A stretch of 64,000 nucleotides of DNA, from contig JAKNDB010000079.1 in the NCBI GenBank assembly GCA_024305405.1, positions 2,966,501 to 3,030,500 on the forward strand, given 5' to 3'. The position numbers and the translations under genes are program-made. Below, piece after piece: positions 63,373 to 64,000 of this stretch. Source of the DNA: Dirofilaria immitis (lineage: Eukaryota; Nematoda; Chromadorea; Rhabditida; Onchocercidae). The stretch's first letter is position 1; every line of letters starts with the position of its first letter. The notes below the pieces were generated by a model, which saw nothing but the letters and a program-made list of their open reading frames with translations, was not told the DNA's origin and did no database searches.

Positions 63373-64000
63373 ATAAATTTGTAAAAAAAAAAGAAAAAAA
63401 AGTACTGAAATGATTATTTCATTAAAATTATTTATAAAATATACATTTATTAGAAAATGAATTTGCATATTTGTTTATCAATTATGTCAAGCTAATTTTT
63501 TTAATAACAAATATCTTTCCAAACATTTTGCTCATTGTTTGAAATAATTGATTGAAATTACAACTTAACAATTTTTTTTTTTTGAAATTTTTATATAGAC
63601 ATAAATATATGTATGAGTTTATCTTAGCTTTGATATAAGCCTAGTCTTTCACAATAATTATACATGCATAGAACAGCAGCTAGGCTTTCTTTTATTCATT
63701 TTCTTTTTTTTTTTTTTAGAGGAAGAAGAAAGTGGAAAAGTAGAGAGGAATGATAATATAAGCATTGGATAGATTTATTTGAATTATTTGATGATATTTT
63801 CAGATTATAAAATAAGCTATAAAAAAGAATTTTTGAATCATTGTCTTCTGATTCTTCGATTAGCATCAGAAATGGAACGTTTTAAATAGAGCGTTAGATT
63901 TCTTTAGGGCATCAGAAGGCATATTAATTCGAAATAGAACGTTAGGCTCTTTCGTAGCTTTTAATTATTCCCAATTTTTTTCCTTTTTTTTAATTTCATA
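63373..64000. other. Downstream of the carboxypeptidase; no gene recognised
   Basis: Contains A/T runs and, near 63865-63950, two similar stretches with CATCAGAA and AAATAGAGCGTTAG / AAATAGAACGTTAG. Nothing coding was supported. Confidence 0.5.

Noticed and set aside
1..64000. tRNA, rRNA, spliced-leader RNA and CRISPR-like arrays
   Set aside because: No T-loop GTTCRANTC box with matching stems, no SL1 leader sequence and no repeat-spacer structure with unique spacers was found by eye; small ncRNAs cannot be excluded without a covariance-model search.

Overview
The window looks like nuclear DNA from a nematode, most likely a clade III (filarial or spirurid-type) worm. It is very AT-rich (by eye about three quarters A+T). 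Genes are built from short exons with GTAAGT/GTATGT/GTTTGT donors and TTTCAG/TTTTAG acceptors. Several start codons lie a few bases after a TTTCAG-like site, as in spliced-leader trans-splicing. The recognisable proteins resemble Caenorhabditis families (CALM-1, SHC, stomatin-like STL-1, CHK-2, ZP-domain cuticle proteins, ShKT-tailed carboxypeptidases). No bacterial, viral or organellar genes were recognised. The species was not identified.

Layout. (1) 1-1435, minus: N-terminal part of a beta-1,4-galactosyltransferase that runs off the left edge. (2) 1.5-8.1 kb: gene-free, AT-rich, simple repeats. (3) 8.17-13.83 kb, minus: FHA plus Ser/Thr kinase gene of the CHK2 family, ten exons. (4) 13.8-18.86 kb: intergenic region between divergent genes, unusually rich in tandem arrays, including about 0.88 kb of GGAAT(GAAT)n and a 16-bp minisatellite. 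(5) 18.86-20.83 kb, plus: CALM-1/CIB family EF-hand protein, five exons. (6) 22.12-25.22 kb, minus: mitochondrial stomatin-like protein 2, eight exons, tail to tail with calm-1. (7) 26.69-29.85 kb, plus: SHC adaptor (PTB, YVNV motif, SH2), eight exons. (8) 30.01-39.12 kb, plus: secreted or membrane ZP-domain protein starting 161 bp after the SHC stop, possibly in one operon, with a possible transmembrane-coding exon at 44.4-44.7 kb. (9) 39.1-51.2 kb: otherwise gene-poor with simple repeats and an 86/88-bp satellite. (10) 51.18-63.37 kb, plus: M14 zinc carboxypeptidase with an N-terminal glycosylation-rich repeat, propeptide, catalytic domain and C-terminal ShKT domain, twelve exons. (11) 63.37-64.0 kb: no gene seen.

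The genes do not form one pathway. CHK2, SHC and CALM-1 belong to intracellular signalling, STOML2 to mitochondrial membrane organisation, and the ZP protein, carboxypeptidase and galactosyltransferase to the secretory pathway, cuticle or extracellular matrix. The most useful cross-cutting observation is that at least three otherwise well-conserved genes (CHK2-like, CALM-1, SHC) are broken by apparent one-base losses in or beside A/T runs. This points to residual indel errors in the assembly more than to pseudogenes. The most gene-specific curiosity is an exact 40-bp tandem duplication that duplicates the splice acceptor of the terminal ShKT exon.
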